Assembly (NCBI GenBank): GCA_950097015.1
Contig: CATNEN010000038.1
Location: 11,697,001-11,761,000, forward strand
DNA length: 64,000 nt
Source: Macrostomum hystrix
Lineage: Eukaryota > Platyhelminthes > Macrostomidae
Direction of reading: 5' to 3'
The notes below the pieces were generated by a model. The model did no database searches. It was given only the letters and a program-made list of their open reading frames with translations, and was not told where the DNA came from. Shown here piece by piece: positions 35,001 through 44,530 of this stretch. Numbering within the stretch: the stretch's first letter is position 1; each line of letters begins with the position of its first letter. The translations under genes and the position numbers were made by a program.

Positions 35001-35209
35001 TGGCAACAAAGAGCCGAGCAAACAGCCGCAACAATGGCAGCCACGGAAACGATAACAGCGGCGGCAGTCAGAGTGCACTTCGGGCTGACTGGTCGCAGGT
35101 GCGAGTAGCGCGCCGTCGAGGTCAAGAGGAGCGTCGGCAGGGCCAGCCGTTGTCAAGGACGCGTTGCGCCAGCGATGGAATAGAGACTCAGGAGGTTTGT
35201 AGAGTCTGA
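28901..35209 (+). CDS. Class B (secretin-family) GPCR with two HRM domains, 10 exons
   Basis: Join 28901-28960, 30585-30971, 31517-31885, 32195-32289, 32366-32471, 32761-32920, 33011-33144, 34202-34296, 34368-34518, 34880-35209 (628 aa; phases agree at all nine introns). Exon 1 is a signal peptide (MASYECSSLAIIILIICASL). Exons 2 and 3 each encode a complete six-Cys hormone-receptor domain (FDGFLCWPSAAIG and FDGVLCWPPQPAG). Exons 4-10 give seven helices with class B hallmarks: RRNCIHINLYTAFGLRA (TM2), WVFVEALHLYMLIF (TM3), NCWREY in extracellular loop 2, LLILVFGIYYIIF (TM6), and HFFNSFQGFFAALLFCFVNS (TM7). The 100-residue tail is basic and Gly/Asn-rich. It should bind a peptide hormone and couple to G proteins; the ligand cannot be read from sequence (PTH-, PDF- or VIP-like are all open). 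Exons 2 and 3 are both phase 0 at both ends, so either could be skipped or used alternatively. Confidence 0.88.
29190..29727. repeat. (GACA)/(GGCA) tetranucleotide array in GPCR intron 1
   Basis: Three zones: 29190-29525 is a 12-bp higher-order repeat (ggcagacagaca), 29530-29597 mostly pure (gaca)n, and 29598-29727 almost pure (ggca)n with single variants such as ggcaggacggcagg. All six frames are open through parts of it; none is credible coding. Confidence 0.97.
31008..31300 (+). mobile_element. SINE family A in GPCR intron 2
   Basis: The tRNA-derived head has an A-box region gtggcagaccgattg and the B-box region aaggtccctgagctcgatac. The body (cacattcatttggggcgcag … gggcagaattgcctcctcgc … gtgtcaccaaacgatgtgcc) matches 61393-61710 along its length. 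The orientation is the same as the gene. Confidence 0.82.
31893..32125. repeat. (TGCC)n/(CCTG)n array in GPCR intron 3
   Basis: The array starts eight bases after the exon 3 donor. It is nearly pure (cctg)n to about 32025, then mixed tgtc/tgcc. It includes the variant cctgccgtcctgcc, whose reverse complement is the variant seen in intron 1. It is complementary to the (ggca)n zone of intron 1. Confidence 0.97.
32502..32609. mobile_element. MITE-like 108-bp element in GPCR intron 5
   Basis: Bounded by 11-bp perfect inverted repeats, taccatagact at 32502 and agtctatggta ending at 32609; a further agtctatggta follows at 32646. Similar ccatagac words occur near 35491, 35545 and 35608. No transposase. 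No target duplication is clear, so the call is tentative. Confidence 0.45.
33160..34145. repeat. Minisatellite in GPCR intron 7, split by a SINE
   Basis: Units of about 13-14 bp (gagagacagggggt, with gagagacatggat variants) run from 33160 to 33311 and again from 33916 to 34145, in the same orientation. On the transcript strand the units contain ggtgagag, similar to the true donor of this intron (gtgagaaa at 33145). The 600 bases between the blocks are an insertion. Confidence 0.92.
33312..33915 (+). mobile_element. SINE family C, about 600 bp, inserted in the minisatellite
   Basis: The head is tRNA-like: A-box region gagtgggtcagcggctaac, B-box region gctagttcgattcaccc. A GC-rich body with no coding frame follows, and the 3' end is a short (gata)n run (agatagatagatagac) that joins back to minisatellite. 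The tRNA-like head and simple-repeat tail indicate LINE-driven retroposition of a long SINE. Confidence 0.75.
34650..34825 (-). repeat. Dispersed ~170-bp repeat, copy 1
   Basis: Its reverse complement matches 36580-36740 with moderate divergence (shared words: gagatattcaacgattct, aatataggcataattttt, ctgctcacaaaa, ttttggattgat). It lies in GPCR intron 9. It is probably an old non-autonomous transposon. Confidence 0.7.
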
Positions 35210-35332
35210 AGCTAGCTACATGCACAGTGTGGCATCTAAACAGAAGAGTCCTTTTTGAAAATAACTAAATAGTCGAGTTGAGAATGAAGTCCAGTTTATG
35301 AATTTACTAAACTTATACACTCTCAGTTATGG

Positions 35333-35420
35333 GGCAGAGCGGTTTACGCGTTCGCCTATCGCGCCAAGGTCCCTAAGTTCGATTCTGCGAAGAGGCCAAA
35401 CTTCGATTTGGGTATTAGAA
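35333..35420 (+). mobile_element. SINE family A, head only
   Basis: gcagagcggtttacgcgttc, then cgcgccaaggtccctaagtt, then cgattctgcgaagaggcc: the tRNA-derived head of family A with the body lost after about 90 bases. It lies 120 bases past the GPCR stop. Confidence 0.75.
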
Positions 35421-37463
35421 GCTTTGTCAAACAGTTTGACGAAAATCCCATAAACCGGCAAGGAACAGCATCCGAGTAGGGGCCTAAGCCATAGACACAG
35501 AATATCTAATATCCAGATTGGGGCCGCCAAGCATTCCAAGCTAGTTTTACCATAGACAATGGCTAGGCCCAATAATACACGGATTAGATAGGCAACTGGC
35601 CGGGCAAAGCCATAGATCGTTTATTCCCGATGCGATCTATATGGGCTAAGCTGGGGATTAAACTTGGGTATGTGTGGCGCCATCAAAATAGGGATAAAAA
35701 CGTGGCCCTATTTATATGGAATAACAAGTGATATTCTATTTCTAAGACTAGAGCATAAAAATTGCAGATCTTCGAGTGTGTACCACTGCAGCGCATCACA
35801 TCAGCGGGGCTCAATGGTCTCCGGGAGTCGGAGCAAAGTCCGGACAGACAAGCGTGACCGCGGCCTCGACGAGGTTGACTTCCGCGACAAAACGCGTCAA
35901 CAGTGCGCTTCGGTTTACACTGAACAATTCCATCCCAATATGCTTCGTCTATTCGTATATCGACGTCAGATGCATCCTGTCTTAAAATTTTTTCCACGAG
36001 ATAATCTCGTAAAGGACAATCAATTGAATAAGTTCGCTCGTTAATAAGACATAAAAACTGACGCATGACGTCGCAGTCGTTAAAATCTATTTGTTAAAAA
36101 CAAGAATTTATATGGTTCCAATAATAATATTAATGAATCGTTGCGTTTTTCAAGTCTTCTGATAGCATATGAGTGAAACAATTGATGTTGTAAAAGAGAT
36201 GACTATAATTCAGTGTGGGAGGCATCACCAGCAGCTATTACATTAGTAATGGGCTTGACAGCGTTGCCATTTATGACAGGCAGCATCAGTTCTACAATCA
36301 ATTATTCTACCTGTACACTAGACTGAACTGCGAGACCCACTGAAATACTAAAAAATTCTCATTCTTCTCATCCAATCCTCCCGCACCGTCGCAAATCAAA
36401 CGAAGCAATTAAAAGCATATAAGCATAACAGTAGTGAGACCACGGGAGGTTATTTCAAATACCAAGTATTTCTTTTTTTCTCCCAAAATGTTCAACGAAT
36501 CGCGGTGAAAATTACAAACCCGGGCTAAAATATTTCGCTTTGTCCGATGAAACAACTTCCAGAATCACAAAACATCGATATCGTCGAGATATTCAACGAT
36601 TCTCAACGGCGTATCTGGTGACAAAACCACTAATATAGGCATAATTTTTTTCTGCTCACAAAACTTCACTATATGACCATGTCGGCTACTATTTTTTACT
36701 ATTTTGGATTGATTTCGTGCTAATTTGTTAAGTTGTTTTTATTATTTTTGAACCAATTATGGATTCGCTAAAGAGGCTTATACAGAACATTGTTAGTTGC
36801 CCTCGTCACCAGGGTCTTCGGCAAGAACCACTGAAAATCTCGACGATGCTGACTCGGACGTCGTTGAAAGTTAGTTCATAATTAAGGGCGGAACATTTTG
36901 ATCCATATGATGTACTTTTACGAAAGTCGGTCATTCGATTTGGTAGCTATCGTGAAGTGTAGGCAGTGGGTATTTCAAATATTTCAAATTGCAAATCGAA
37001 TGTGCACATTGATCGTCAGATTAAAAAGCTGGACTGTTTTAATACAAGGTGCACGCAAATTATCTGCGACGAGATGAGTGCCAACCCCAAAGGCTGCGGG
37101 GAGGCTGTTGCCAAAGGATGCCAGTTACCCCTGCCAAAATTATTACAATTATTAATTAGCCCAGGCATCTTGGCAAGTACTTTAAGAAGACCCTATGGAG
37201 AAGTTCCAGCCGCAGTTATAGCGCTTTAGTCCACATCGAATTTGTCTCCTTCATGCAGCAAAATAAATTCCCTGAAACTCCGACTCAAGCCTGAGATTGA
37301 GCTCAAGGCAGGTGAGAAATGAGGATTAAATTAGGAGCGTAGAAGATGGCCAAACCAAATCAATACATGTGCAGTAGGATACTACATGTGAGCTCCTGAC
37401 TCCTCATTGGCCATTGTTTTGAGGCGCTCAGCTCAGTTATGCTTGAGATTTTGAGAATGCTTT
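35421..37463. other. Intergenic; one dispersed repeat, no gene called
   Basis: Open frames near 35664-36066 and 36966-37229 show no domain and no splice support. Apart from the repeat at 36580-36740, I see nothing definite. Confidence 0.45.
36580..36740 (+). repeat. Dispersed ~170-bp repeat, copy 2
   Basis: Inverted relative to the copy at 34650-34825, about 1.8 kb away. Confidence 0.7.
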
Positions 37464-37464
37464 T

Positions 37465-37472
37465 TTATAAAG
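37465..37472 (+). promoter_or_regulatory. TATA box of the PAN/C-type lectin gene
   Basis: tttataaa about 40 bases before the second in-frame ATG (37509). A start site 25-30 bases downstream would fall at about 37494, which favours the ATG at 37509 over the one at 37494. Confidence 0.6.
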
Positions 37473-37508
37473 CCGGGAATAGTTTAGGGAAGAATGAAAA
37501 GCAAAATA

Positions 37509-38246
37509 ATGAGAGCCGCCGTGTCCACACTGGCCCTGATGGCCACAGTTGCTTCTGCAGCAGCGAGCAGTTTCTCAGAGGTGATCAGCTCATTGTGCAT
37601 CGCCAGCGACTTCACCGAGACGCACCAGGAGGCTCAGAGCCAGAGGCACTGCGCTCAGCTGTGCGACGAGCGAGACCGCTGCCAAGCGTTCAGCGTGTCG
37701 GACGGCCCGTGTCGGCTGTTCGTGTTCGACCGGTGCAGCAAGTACGTTAGAGCCTCGTGCAGCTGCAGCCGCAAAGGCTCCGTATTTGTTAAGAGGCAGC
37801 CGGGACTACCCGAGGGTGCACTATGCCCCGATGGATTCGGAGACAGCTTCTGTGGCATCAGATACAAGCTGCTCGCCGGCCTCCCCAACTGGTACTCTGG
37901 CAAGACAGCGATCGAATCGTTGCCCGGCTTGGTCATCATGGCCGACGTGACGGACATGACCGAAATGGTGCACCTCAGGAACCTGACACTGAAGTACAGC
38001 TGGTCCGATGTCATGCTGGGCGGTCGCCAACTGGCAGGCAGCGCTGAGCCGGCCGGGGGTTGGTTCTGGTCTGCCTGCAACATCTCACTCACTGCCAACC
38101 TGTGGAGTTCAGGCGAGCCGTCGAACTCGGACGGCGGCGAAAACATTCTGGCTCTGAAGCTTACTCTGAGTCGGCTCAACGACGCTGGGGAAAATTTTAA
38201 TAGCTATACTGGGGCTCTCGCAGAGTGCGTCTCACCGTTTGACTAG
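37509..38246 (+). CDS. Secreted PAN plus C-type lectin-like protein, single exon
   Basis: 245 aa from the chosen ATG (five more if the ATG at 37494 is used). A signal peptide (MRAAVSTLALMATVASAAAS) is followed by a PAN/apple-like region with paired cysteines (HCAQLCDERDRCQAFSVSDG, then CRLFVFDRCSKY). The C-terminal half is C-type-lectin-like: YKLLAGLPNWYSGKTAIESL, then GGWFWSACNISLTANLW, SGEPSNSDGGENILAL, LND, and a final ECVSPFD. The W..GEP…N…LND…C order fits the CTLD fold, but classical sugar-binding EPN/QPD is replaced by EPS, so carbohydrate binding is uncertain. It could act as a secreted recognition or matrix protein. The PAN module is shared with the gene at 2128. Confidence 0.85.
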   Translation: MRAAVSTLALMATVASAAASSFSEVISSLCIASDFTETHQEAQSQRHCAQLCDERDRCQAFSVSDGPCRLFVFDRCSKYVRASCSCSRKGSVFVKRQPGLPEGALCPDGFGDSFCGIRYKLLAGLPNWYSGKTAIESLPGLVIMADVTDMTEMVHLRNLTLKYSWSDVMLGGRQLAGSAEPAGGWFWSACNISLTANLWSSGEPSNSDGGENILALKLTLSRLNDAGENFNSYTGALAECVSPFD

Positions 38247-39720
38247 GTGATTATACATTATATTATAATTACAGGAGGGCTGCGGGCAATGGCAAATCAT
38301 TGCCATTGCCATCATCATTCCGAGGCTGAGTTGCTTTGACTGTCCCGAGAGCTAATTTAAGCAAGTTTTTGCTTTGCCAAGCAGTGTGTATGTGCAGTTG
38401 TGTGTTACTATGTCCCGTCTTTACCATTTTTTATCATGTAATAAAAATAGCTTTACTCCTGAACTTGCACTGCTCGTTACTCAGAGTAAAAATACTAAAG
38501 TTTTTCAAAAAAAATTCTGGCACTTTTTGTTTCCGAAAACAAATAGCTGACTTGTTGTTTCCTGAAAACTTTTTAAATCCGAAAAATCCTAATTCTAAAA
38601 TAAATATCTTGAGTTGATTATCTTGACTAAGAACAGGAAGTAGAAATAAAAATGTCACATTGTTTTTTTATTTGCCTTTTGCTCAGAGGGAAAAATTTAT
38701 TCAACCAGCTGACGGATACTAAATGCTTCTGTAAACGTTAAAGAAAACACCTTAGTGTTTCCGGACGGTAATTGTTCTTCTAGTCACTAATACCAATTCA
38801 AAAATTGTTTTTACTCGTATTAGCGTATCAAATAAAAATATAACTTATTTTATTAAGTTACTACATATTATGAACTTTAAATATTATATTATTGCTGAAT
38901 TTTTGTGAGCTACGTGAAGTACATTACCAGCAAGTGCTATTGAATATGAATAAAGGTTTAATATAAACAAAATGACATTCTAGTCACATGTACAAGTATA
39001 TGTTGCGCTGCTAAATGTCAGTAAAGTTGTATCGAACCATGGACCTCCGATAACTGTATCCGATATCTGGCCAAAACCCTGGTTCTCATTTGACAATTGT
39101 TTAAAAAGGGTTGCTGATGCGGGCTTGATTTTCTAGCTGGAAATTCAATAAATGTTTATCCATTGTTTGACACCAAGCTTGTTGGAAACGCTTAATCCAT
39201 TCGCACTCTATATGAAATATTCCCCTTATTTTTGGACAGCCTCGTACTTCCAATATTAACTCAGACTGCTATTTATCCGTTTGTCCTTTTACCAGCTCAA
39301 GATACGAGTGCAATGATAAACCAACCAGTTGAATCTGATCTTGACAACTGGAATTAAAACGACCTAAACTTGTCGGATTTCGAATAGGAAGAACGCATTT
39401 TATGGCAACCTCGTTTTGAAATTTGATTTTTTGTGCCTTTATTTTTAGCGGTTGGCAACTATTTCGAACTCATGCAAGCTCATGATCGAAATATGAAATA
39501 GAAGACGCAATTTTAAGAATATTTCACTCTTATTAGAAAGTTTAACATTGTGACTAGAGACAAAAACATGTGGAGGCGACGACTCAAGAAGAGATTTGAG
39601 CACAACTGTTCGGACCAACAGGAAATTGCGTTCTCAAATATTTGAAGTACAGCTCTAGAGAAGCAAATTTTTAGCAGGTGCAGGAAGTGGACTCCCAAAG
39701 GCTAGGGTGGGTCTGATTCT
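38247..39720. other. Intergenic, AT-rich
   Basis: A possible poly(A) signal (aataaa) occurs near 38440 for the lectin gene. No further gene is seen. Confidence 0.45.
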
Positions 39721-39728
39721 TATAAATG
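39721..39728 (+). promoter_or_regulatory. TATA box of the mucin-like gene
   Basis: tataaatg, about 80 bases before the ATG at 39802; the predicted transcription start is near 39751. Confidence 0.6.
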
Positions 39729-39801
39729 TCAACTAATGCAGCGAAAAGACAGCCAGTTGAATTAGACCTTCAAAATATTTGCAGAATTGAATCAAGAAGA
39801 C

Positions 39802-40752
39802 ATGCTGCAGCATCACAAACTGCTGCCCTGTCTGTCAGCACTGCTGCTTCTAGCTGTAGCTGTGAAACAGACAGACGCACAAATTGACGTCCGCACCTGC
39901 ATCGCCAGCGCGACCTGCGACGATTGCATGACTTGCTTGCGTGCCTTCACCCTAGAGCGCTTGACAATCTTCTGCGAACAGGTGCCATCCAGTTTAAGTT
40001 GCACCAGTGAAAGTGGCAGGGCGTCCTATCGGGAAGCACTCGAGAACAACATCAAGCCATTATGCTTTGCAAAGGGCTCCTGCGGTGGAGAAATAACTAC
40101 AACTACCGAGGCCGCAACGACGACGACAACTACCGAGGCCCCGACGACTACTACAACCGAGGCCCCGACGACTACTACAACCGAGGCCCCGACGACGACG
40201 ACTACTACAACCGAGGCCCCGACGACGACGACTACTACAACCGAGGCCCCGACGACCACCGAGGCCCCAACTACAACAACAACCACTGAGGCCCCGACAA
40301 CTACGAAGGCAACCACGACCACTGACGCTCCAGAAACGACAACAACGAGAAAACCTCAAACCACAACAAAGAGGCCGCCAACAACCACAACAAAGAGGCC
40401 GCCAACAACCACAACAAAGAGGCCACCAACGTCTACAACAAAAAAACCGGAACCGCCGAAATGTGACTGGTATTGTCCACATGGTCGACGCGGCCGAAAC
40501 TGCAGACGCCGACGACGCCGCTGTCGGCGCCGACATCAGCTGCCAAAGCCGCAGGTTAAGCCGCCGAATGAATTTATTCAGCAGCTGCTTAACAAGCTAG
40601 CCGAATGGTTGCAACAGCGTAACCTGAGCCTGGACGACCTGCGTCTGATTCTCGAATTAGACAACAGCGGCAACATTGACGACGATGGATACTTTGAGGA
40701 CGACCAAGAATTAGACATCAACGCTGGCAACGGCCGGGGATGGCCGAAGTGA
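39802..40752 (+). CDS. Mucin-like secreted protein with Thr-rich repeats, single exon
   Basis: 316 aa from the first true ATG. A signal peptide (MLQHHKLLPCLSALLLLAVA) is followed by a cysteine-containing region (CDDCMTCLRAF … CEQVPSSLSC … CFAKGSC). Residues ~100-180 are TTTTEAP-type repeats, dense O-glycosylation sites. Next is a stretch of TTKRPP repeats, then a very basic cysteine-flanked cluster (RRGRNCRRRRRRCRRR) that includes possible furin-type sites, and an acidic tail (DDDGYFEDDQELD). Opposite charges at the two ends of the C-terminal half would suit a self-associating secretion such as mucus or adhesive. Homology is limited to low-complexity features, so this is a compositional call. 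Confidence 0.75.
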   Translation: MLQHHKLLPCLSALLLLAVAVKQTDAQIDVRTCIASATCDDCMTCLRAFTLERLTIFCEQVPSSLSCTSESGRASYREALENNIKPLCFAKGSCGGEITTTTEAATTTTTTEAPTTTTTEAPTTTTTEAPTTTTTTTEAPTTTTTTTEAPTTTEAPTTTTTTEAPTTTKATTTTDAPETTTTRKPQTTTKRPPTTTTKRPPTTTTKRPPTSTTKKPEPPKCDWYCPHGRRGRNCRRRRRRCRRRHQLPKPQVKPPNEFIQQLLNKLAEWLQQRNLSLDDLRLILELDNSGNIDDDGYFEDDQELDINAGNGRGWPK

Positions 40753-40899
40753 ACAATTGTACTGATATTTGGACGACGGTTCTTGCTTTAGAAAAAAAGG
40801 CTTCCCCAGTCTTCTCGATGCCAGTTTCTTTGGTGGCTGCTCTATTTTCACAATATCTAAATTACCGGAATGTGTAAAACCTTGATTTGACGAAATCCA

Positions 40900-40905
40900 A
40901 ATAAA
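40900..40905 (+). promoter_or_regulatory. Poly(A) signal of the mucin-like gene
   Basis: AATAAA about 150 bases after the stop codon, on the coding strand. Confidence 0.6.
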
Positions 40906-41413
40906 CAATTATATAAGGCAGAGATTTTTTGGCTGGGTCTTTTTTAAGTCATTTAAACTCGAAGCAATAATTTAATTTAACGATCTGAGACACGGTTAGT
41001 AAATGTCTACTTACTAGAACACGAAAATGCTGAACTTTTATATTTTCGTAGCAAAAACAGAACAGCGCAAGCTGAAATGTAGAATGTAGCCTTGAGTGTG
41101 GAAACTGAGTAGACAACTCCCAGCCAAACAACCACTTTCTGGACCAGTATGTACTCGTATTTAGCTGAAACTTCTGTTTCTGCCAGTTTTAGCTACGGAG
41201 CTGCGTTCAAATCTAAACTCGAAAAGTATTGATGTAACTTCTTGGCCCTTAAAAATGTGTGGTTTATTCAACAGGTGTCGCTACAAACAAATTAAATTTC
41301 TTGAAAAGCATCACAACTTTTAGAGTTTAGGTTTTAACAAAAATCAAATTTTGGCGGGGAGTTGTCTCCACGGATGCAATTTTTAGAGTTCAATGATTAT
41401 CACTGCACAACAG

Positions 41414-42699
41414 TCAAGCATTGTCAAGCCCAGAATTCGTCAGGCCCAGCTCTTGACGGACCTCGGCCCGCAGCTGCTCGTAAAGTTGACGACGTTCCGG
41501 ACTGTCGGCTGCCTCCTCCAGCTCGAGCTGACGCTCGATTTGTTTGCGCTTGAACACCTGGTCTGCGCGTGGCGTTGCGATAGGAGGTTAATGCGATAGT
41601 TTCAAGGGCTCGGTGTTTCAGATGTACAGTTGTAAAATCTAAAATCTTCTAAAGAATATACTTTAATGATCGAGGCAATACAAAAAGAGTGTCCAAAGCA
41701 ATATTTTTTTCTGTAAAAATAGCGTCGAACTCACGACGTACGAGTACTAGCCAGGGGTTCGATTCCTCACTCCTTCACTAGTGCAAAATCTAGAACAATA
41801 TGTGTCCTTTAGCAAGATACTTAATCCTTAACTGCTTCAGCTCACCCAGCTGTAAAATGGGAACCACCATCAGCTGGGGTAGAAACTTAAGTGGGTGTGG
41901 CAGCTTCCCCAGTCCATGGACTGAACAGCCCTTGGAAGCGGAGCGCAGTATTGGTTTTCAACTTCAATTTCGTGCGCGAGACCGGCCTGCCCAAGTTAGA
42001 GTAAATCCTTGCCTTTGATCTTCGCCGACGCCGCCACCGAGTCCGCCGCAATGCAATTATAATACTTCTGTGGAGTGTCAAGAGATTTATGGCCCTGTGA
42101 ATTTATGACCCTATAGCACAGAATCATAATAAAAAGTCTGCTAATTGGATAGCGCCGACACTTTCACATCCAGCCGCTCTTGAAGCTCCAATCTTATTGG
42201 AGTGACAATACGAGCTCTTTTTGTTGTTTGTCTCCCACTTGGTGTGTTGCCTGAGACGTCAAAAATATATATTGAAAGTACAGGCTCATCATGGCCTATA
42301 TTAATTTAATAGAAGTTAAATTTAGTGGAATTGATTTACTCTAACTTAGGCAGGCCGGTCTCGCGGACGAAATTTAAGTTACTTAGTTTGAAATAGAAGT
42401 TGAAAACCAATAACACTAGTTGTCAAATGGTAAATAACTTGGCTTAGTGTTATTTCTATCTACCTAATATTTCAGTCTTTCAATTTAATCTCTAAAAAAA
42501 GACAAGTCAAGACTAGTAACTAACAAAAGGTGATGTTTCGCGGACTCCACGAGTTCATAAAAAACTCTAGTCCCGCGCCAAATGCGAAGCCGCTAAGCAC
42601 AGCCGATGTCAGCTGCCACCGTAGCATCAGCCGAACTGCCGACGTAGCCAGCAGCCGCTGGGACACGGATGTGAATAGGCCCGACCAACGACGGGGCAT
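41414..42699 (-). CDS. SMIM4: SMIM4/UQCC5-like small mitochondrial membrane protein, 2 exons
   Basis: Complement of join 41414-41562, 42525-42699 (107 aa). Exon 1 has an Arg-rich N-terminus (MPRRWSGLFTSVSQRLL) and a hydrophobic segment (LTSAVLSGFAFGAGLEFFM). Spliced across a phase-1 intron, the junction reads ITFYQVFKRKQIERQ, which I align with the vertebrate SMIM4 segment FYDVYRRKASERQ; GAGLEFFM matches its GGTMEWIM. SMIM4/UQCC5 is an inner-membrane factor for complex III assembly. This protein is longer, with an extra charged helix (LEEAADSPERRQLYEQL). The comparison is from memory of a short protein. The start ATG is the first in frame; earlier exons are possible. Confidence 0.55.
41730..41950 (+). 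mobile_element. SINE family B, most complete copy
   Basis: The tRNA-derived head has the B-box region ccaggggttcgattcctcac. The body is ctttagcaagatacttaatc … ttcagctcacccagctgtaa … aatggg, and the tail cagtccatggactgaacagc. The middle resembles the CORE/MIR domain (ggcaagttacttaacc…ctgtaaaatggg). It is in the intron of the SMIM4-like gene, antisense to it. Confidence 0.78.
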
Positions 42700-42837
42700 T
42701 GCGGCCAACACGATGCAGGATTACCTGCAGTAGGCGGGTATTTACTAATTGCTTCTTAAATAGGATTAACTTTAACTGATTTATCAAAATAGAGTGAAGG
42801 TAGGCTTCTGATTAACAAAACCTGCACTTAGAATACC

Positions 42838-43192
42838 TGTATCTACAGAATCTATGATACCTGTCAGCTACAGCATCTATGATACCTGTCAGCTACAGCA
42901 TCTATGATACCTGTCAGCTACAGCATCTATGATACCTGTCAGCTACAGCATCTATGATACCTGTCAGCTACAGCATCTATGATACCTGTCAGCTACAGCA
43001 TCTATGATACCTGTCAGCTACAGAATCTATGATACCTGTCAGCTACAGCATCTATGATACCTGTCAGCTACAGCATCTATGATACCTGTCAGCTACAGCA
43101 TCTATGATACCTGTCAGCTACAGCATCTATGATACCTGTCAGCTACAGCATCTATGATACCTGTCAGCTACAGAATCTATGATACCTGTCAG
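42838..43192. repeat. 25-bp minisatellite upstream of the SMIM4-like gene
   Basis: About 14 units of 25 bp (gatacctgtcagctacagca plus tctat), decaying into partial units to about 43280. It begins about 140 bases upstream of the ATG. Confidence 0.95.
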
Positions 43193-43280
43193 CTAAAAAT
43201 ATAGTAAAACTGTCAGCTACAGTATTTAGCATTGATACCTGTAAGCTACAGCAATTAGAATACCTGTAAGCTACTAGAAA

Positions 43281-44029
43281 ACTGATTCAAATTAACAAAG
43301 TAAAAAACTAACAAAATGTAAAATTTCAGTCAATATTTCACACTAAATTGCTGGTAGCAAACGAAAGAGCATTCAGAAATGTGATGCAAATTGTTCAGAA
43401 AATCTGGAGCTCATAAATGAATATATTTTACTCATAAATTTTTGTTAACAAACATCTGCAAATAAAAATAGTTAAAGGGTAAGGCTCTAATCAACTAATT
43501 GAAGTTTTTTGCTTACAGCTAAAGTGCATCCTAGAAAAACACCGATTTGCGAAACAAAGATAATAATATAATTAAAATTATCTTAATATTGCACAACATA
43601 TAATGCACCATTGTTAAGGAGCTGAAGAAAATATGGATTATGGTTGATAAAGAAACATATTAAAGCATTTAAACCATTGTTCTACATTCTACACTAAAAC
43701 GCAGTAGAAACTCTTCAAGAGTTAAAGGTCAGAGGCTAAATTATATTTTAAAGAAAAAAATAATTTTCAATTAGATTCGCACTTCAAGTGCCAGGCGCAA
43801 GATAAAAAACTAACAATTATACACTGTGTGTTAGCAAAAATAACACATGCCAAAAGTTTTAATGAAAAAATGTTGCGTAATAAAATAATTTGCCTACCAA
43901 GAATGAAGATTTCTAAGCGGGTTACGGGACCCATTGCAATAGTTTTTATTTAGGCCATCTGATTCTTAAGTATTGGGAAAAGTAAGTTTATGTATTAATC
44001 AAAGGTGAGTTGAAGGGATTATAAAATAT
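43281..44029. other. Intergenic, AT-rich
   Basis: No gene or clear repeat seen. Confidence 0.4.
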
Positions 44030-44530
44030 TATTTTTCAGTAGGCTGTGGCCACTTGGGCAGCATTTGCCGACAGCAGAATCGGCCTAGGTATATATTATC
44101 TAGGGGGGTTGGCTTTGCTAGTCCTACATACAAAAATACAAGACAAGTAGGATAATGTGTTGGCCAATTGGGGGTTAGAAAATAATTTTTTCTGCGGGCT
44201 GTGGCCACTGGGGGAATAATTTGCTCATCATCAAGGGAGGGGGTTAGCTTTGCTAGTCCTACATACTAAATTACAAGACAAGTAGGATAATGTGTTAGGC
44301 AATTGGGGGTTAGGAACTTTTTTTTCTGCGGGCTGTGGCCACTGGGGGAATCATTTGCTCATCATAAAGGGAGGGGGTTCGCTTTGCTAGTCCTACATAC
44401 TAAATTACAAGACAAGTAGGATAATGTGTTAGGCAATTGGGGGTTAGGAACTTTTTTTCTGCGGGCTGTGGCCACTGGGGGAATCATTTGCTCATCATCA
44501 AGGGAGGGGGTTCGCTTTGCTAGTAGTCCA
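44030..44530. repeat. ~133-bp tandem repeat (4 units)
   Basis: Four units, each with gcgggctgtggccactgggg, tttgctagtcctacatacta and gacaagtaggataatgtgtt. The first unit is the most diverged. The period is far longer than that of the other arrays here, closer to a satellite monomer. Confidence 0.88.
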
